Shown here: in pieces, positions 20,435 to 22,498 of the stretch
How the letters are laid out: each line of letters opens with the position of its first letter
Numbering within the stretch: position 1 is the first letter of the stretch
Assembly: GCA_040756415.1 (NCBI GenBank)
Contig: JBFLYZ010000058.1
Coordinates: forward strand, 1-22,498
Direction of reading: 5' to 3'
DNA: 22,498 bases
Origin: JBFLYZ01 sp040756415
Lineage (GTDB): Bacteria > Bacteroidota > Bacteroidia > JADZBD01
The notes under the pieces: model-generated
Seen by the model: only the letters and a program-made list of their open reading frames with translations
What the model was told of the DNA's origin: nothing
Database searches by the model: none
Position numbers and translations under genes: made by a program

Positions 20435-22498
20435 ATGGCAAAAGCTTACCACACTTCACCTGTAATACGAGTAAGCCCACCGCGAAAAAAGGATATACTG
20501 ACCATGCGTTTCCTGATCTGCTGCGGGGTATGCAGCATGATCATCTTCCTGGCCTGGTTCTCCGACACCGGGCATATCGGCCATCCTCTCCTATACTGGA
20601 TGCTCACCTTTGCCCTGGGCTTCAAACTCATGAAAATGCTGCAGGAGTGGTATCACTACTGGAGCGTAAGCGTACCCGAAAGGCCGCCATGGAAAACGCG
20701 GTGGAGCGTGGATGTGCTCACTACCGCCTGCCCGGGCGAGCCGCGCGAAATGATCATCCGCACGCTGGAGGCCATGCAGGCCATCCGCTATCCGCATACC
20801 AGCTACCTCTGCGATGAAGGCGATGACCCCGTCCTGAAAAAAGCCTGTGAAGAGCTGGGCGTGATCCACGTTACGCGCAAGGAAAAGAAAGATGCCAAGG
20901 CGGGTAACATCAATAACGCCCTGCGGCAGGCCACAGGCGATATCTGCGTTATACTTGATCCGGACCATGTTCCCCTGCCCGGCTTCCTTGACCGCGTGCT
21001 GCCCTACTTCGAAGACCCGGATGTAGGCTACGTGCAATGCGTGCAGGCCTACGGCAACCGTGAAGAAAGCTTTATCGCCCGCGCTGCGGCAGAACAATCG
21101 TATCATTTCTACGGGCCCATGATGATGTGCATGAACAGCTACGGCACCGTGCAGGCCATTGGCGCCAACTGTACTTTTAGGCGAAAAGCGCTCGATTCCA
21201 TTGGCGGCCACGCTCCCGGCCTGGCCGAAGACATGCACACCGCCATGCGGCTGCAGGCCAAAGGCTGGAAACCGGTCTATATCCCCGAAATATTATCGAG
21301 AGGTCTGGTGCCGGCCACGCTGTCATCGTATTACAAGCAGCAACTGAAATGGTCGCGGGGCTGCTTCGAGCTACTGTTCAGGACCTACCCGCTGCTTTTT
21401 GGCCGGCTCACCTGGAGGCAAAGGCTGCATCATTTTATCATGCCCCTCTATTTTCTGTTCGGTCTGGTCAATTTTTTTGATCTGGCCGTGCCCGTCATCG
21501 CCCTGGGATTGGCCCATGTGCCCTGGCAGGTGGAGATGAGGGAGTTTGCCTTCAGCTTTCTGCTGCTCTGCGGGCTGGCCATGGTCATACGCCTGTATGC
21601 CCAGCGCTGGCTGCTCGAAGAACATGAGCGCGGGCTGCACCTGGCGGGGGGGATGCTGCGAACCGCCACCTGGTGGATATTGCTCATCGGCTTCATCTAC
21701 GCGCTGTTCAACATTAAAGTGCCCTATATTCCCACGCCAAAGGAAGACGAGCACCGCAACTGCTGGAAACTTTGCCTGCCCAATATCTTCTGCGCGCTGG
21801 CCTGCATCATTTTTATCGCGTACGGCCTGCGCCTCGACTGGACGCCCTACAGCCTGGTCATGGCCGGCTTCGCCCTGATCAATGCCGCTATACTTATCTA
21901 TGTCACGCTCGTCAGCCAGCAAAAGCTCCTGCATCGCGCGCGCGAAAAAATGGCGCAGCTTTCCTGGTCGGTAAAAAGCATCGCTGCGGTGAACATGGTT
22001 GCCGGGGCGGTACAAAGAAACGCATGGTCCATGCTGCAGAAGGCGCCCATAGCGATCATACTGGCCTTTTCGCTGCTGCTGCTGAGCTACAACCAGGCAG
22101 AAGAAAAAACGGGGTTCGAACCGGAAGGACAATCGGCCATAGGTTTTTATCTGGGCGCCTCTTTCAGTGAGCTCGAAAGCCCGGTGCTGGAACAGCACCT
22201 GGGACGAAGCTATGACGTGATCGCACTGCACAGCCGGTGGGGTGAGCCGCTCCCCCTGGAGGAAATGCGGGCCATCAGCGCGCGCGGAGCCGTGCCGCTG
22301 ATCAGGTGGAAGCTGGAGCCCGAATCATTTGCCGCCATACTGAATAAGCGCGCGGAGAGCTGCCTGGCCTATTACGCTTCGGAGTTCCGCGATTTCGCTG
22401 AACCCGTGTTCATCAATTTCTGCCCGGGTTTTGACACAACTGCCCGGCAGCCCGAACAGTTCAAAAAAGCATGGCAGTACGTTCATTTTTCATTGAGC
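20435..22498 (+). CDS. Membrane glycosyltransferase (cellulose-synthase type, GT2) fused to GH26-like domain, 3'-truncated
   Basis: The frame is open from ATG 20435 to the window end (688 codons so far). ATG 20504 is an alternative start, but the -7-like box lies only 11 nt before 20435. Membrane helices come first (about residues 25-70). The GT2 catalytic domain has YLCDEGDD (127), DPDH (175, UDP-sugar/metal), the acceptor site GLAEDMH (265-266) and QQLKW (302-306), a Q-x-x-[R/K]-W motif with Lys in place of Arg. More helices lie at about 333-495 and 538-555. From residue 569 (IGFYLGASF) the sequence resembles GH26 beta-mannanases, but the expected H-E-M-N is CPGFD (663-667), with Gly in place of the catalytic Glu. 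It should make an exported beta-glycan; the polymer is unknown. Confidence 0.88.
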   Translation, partial: MAKAYHTSPVIRVSPPRKKDILTMRFLICCGVCSMIIFLAWFSDTGHIGHPLLYWMLTFALGFKLMKMLQEWYHYWSVSVPERPPWKTRWSVDVLTTACPGEPREMIIRTLEAMQAIRYPHTSYLCDEGDDPVLKKACEELGVIHVTRKEKKDAKAGNINNALRQATGDICVILDPDHVPLPGFLDRVLPYFEDPDVGYVQCVQAYGNREESFIARAAAEQSYHFYGPMMMCMNSYGTVQAIGANCTFRRKALDSIGGHAPGLAEDMHTAMRLQAKGWKPVYIPEILSRGLVPATLSSYYKQQLKWSRGCFELLFRTYPLLFGRLTWRQRLHHFIMPLYFLFGLVNFFDLAVPVIALGLAHVPWQVEMREFAFSFLLLCGLAMVIRLYAQRWLLEEHERGLHLAGGMLRTATWWILLIGFIYALFNIKVPYIPTPKEDEHRNCWKLCLPNIFCALACIIFIAYGLRLDWTPYSLVMAGFALINAAILIYVTLVSQQKLLHRAREKMAQLSWSVKSIAAVNMVAGAVQRNAWSMLQKAPIAIILAFSLLLLSYNQAEEKTGFEPEGQSAIGFYLGASFSELESPVLEQHLGRSYDVIALHSRWGEPLPLEEMRAISARGAVPLIRWKLEPESFAAILNKRAESCLAYYASEFRDFAEPVFINFCPGFDTTARQPEQFKKAWQYVHFSLS

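Noticed and set aside
21371..22231. 286-codon minus-strand open frame opposite the glycosyltransferase
   Set aside because: Gln/His/Gly-rich shadow of a conserved membrane protein; no independent support.

Overview
The window comes from a member of the Bacteroidota (Bacteroidetes). Evidence: a secreted protein ending in a type IX secretion (Por) sorting domain, a TonB-dependent receptor with an N-terminal carboxypeptidase-like extension, a Crp/Fnr regulator beside a DUF6132-type protein and a rhodanese, and many promoters with the Bacteroidota -7 motif TAnnTTTG. Base composition looks moderate, near 50% GC by eye. I would guess a Chitinophagales/Sphingobacteriales-like lineage, but nothing here fixes the genus. 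No rRNA, tRNA, insertion sequence, phage gene or CRISPR array was seen.

Layout, left to right. (1) 1-711: 3' part of shikimate dehydrogenase. (2) 723-2048: an AT-richer patch with an E. coli-type HigBA toxin-antitoxin pair behind a perfect palindrome, then a secreted MORN-like protein. (3) 2271-3962: a seven-blade SBBP-type beta-propeller exported by type IX secretion. (4) 4106-5346: a Crp/Fnr regulator, a small Cys-containing membrane protein and a single-domain rhodanese, probably one sulfur/redox-related module. (5) 5590-6903: a DoxX-like membrane protein and a DUF3592-like membrane protein whose frame is broken by a +1 shift at CTT TAA G. (6) 7111-7821: a secreted protein of unknown function. 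(7) 7940-9961: uvrB, convergent with a class I SAM methyltransferase. (8) 10806-15210: a tight run of six genes: a carboxypeptidase-regulatory-like secreted protein, a TonB-dependent receptor, two paralogous helical-repeat proteins, an 86-residue protein and a 29-residue predicted lipoprotein. (9) 15296-18014: rocD (ornithine aminotransferase) and rlmD (23S rRNA methyltransferase), transcribed divergently from a 61-bp spacer. (10) 18121-20144: a stand-alone receiver protein, two paralogous STAS/SpoIIAA-like proteins and two small ORFs. (11) 20435 to the end: the start of a large membrane glycosyltransferase of the cellulose-synthase type fused to a GH26-like domain that appears to lack the catalytic glutamate.

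Most genes are housekeeping or familiar Bacteroidota accessory genes. The parts that look least described are the TonB-receptor operon with its tandem 25-26-residue helical-repeat proteins and mini-lipoprotein, the synthase/pseudo-hydrolase fusion at the right edge, the CTT TAA frameshift site, and the small receiver/STAS-like cluster. Several genes have a -7 box only 3-8 nt upstream of the start codon, which implies leaderless or nearly leaderless mRNAs.
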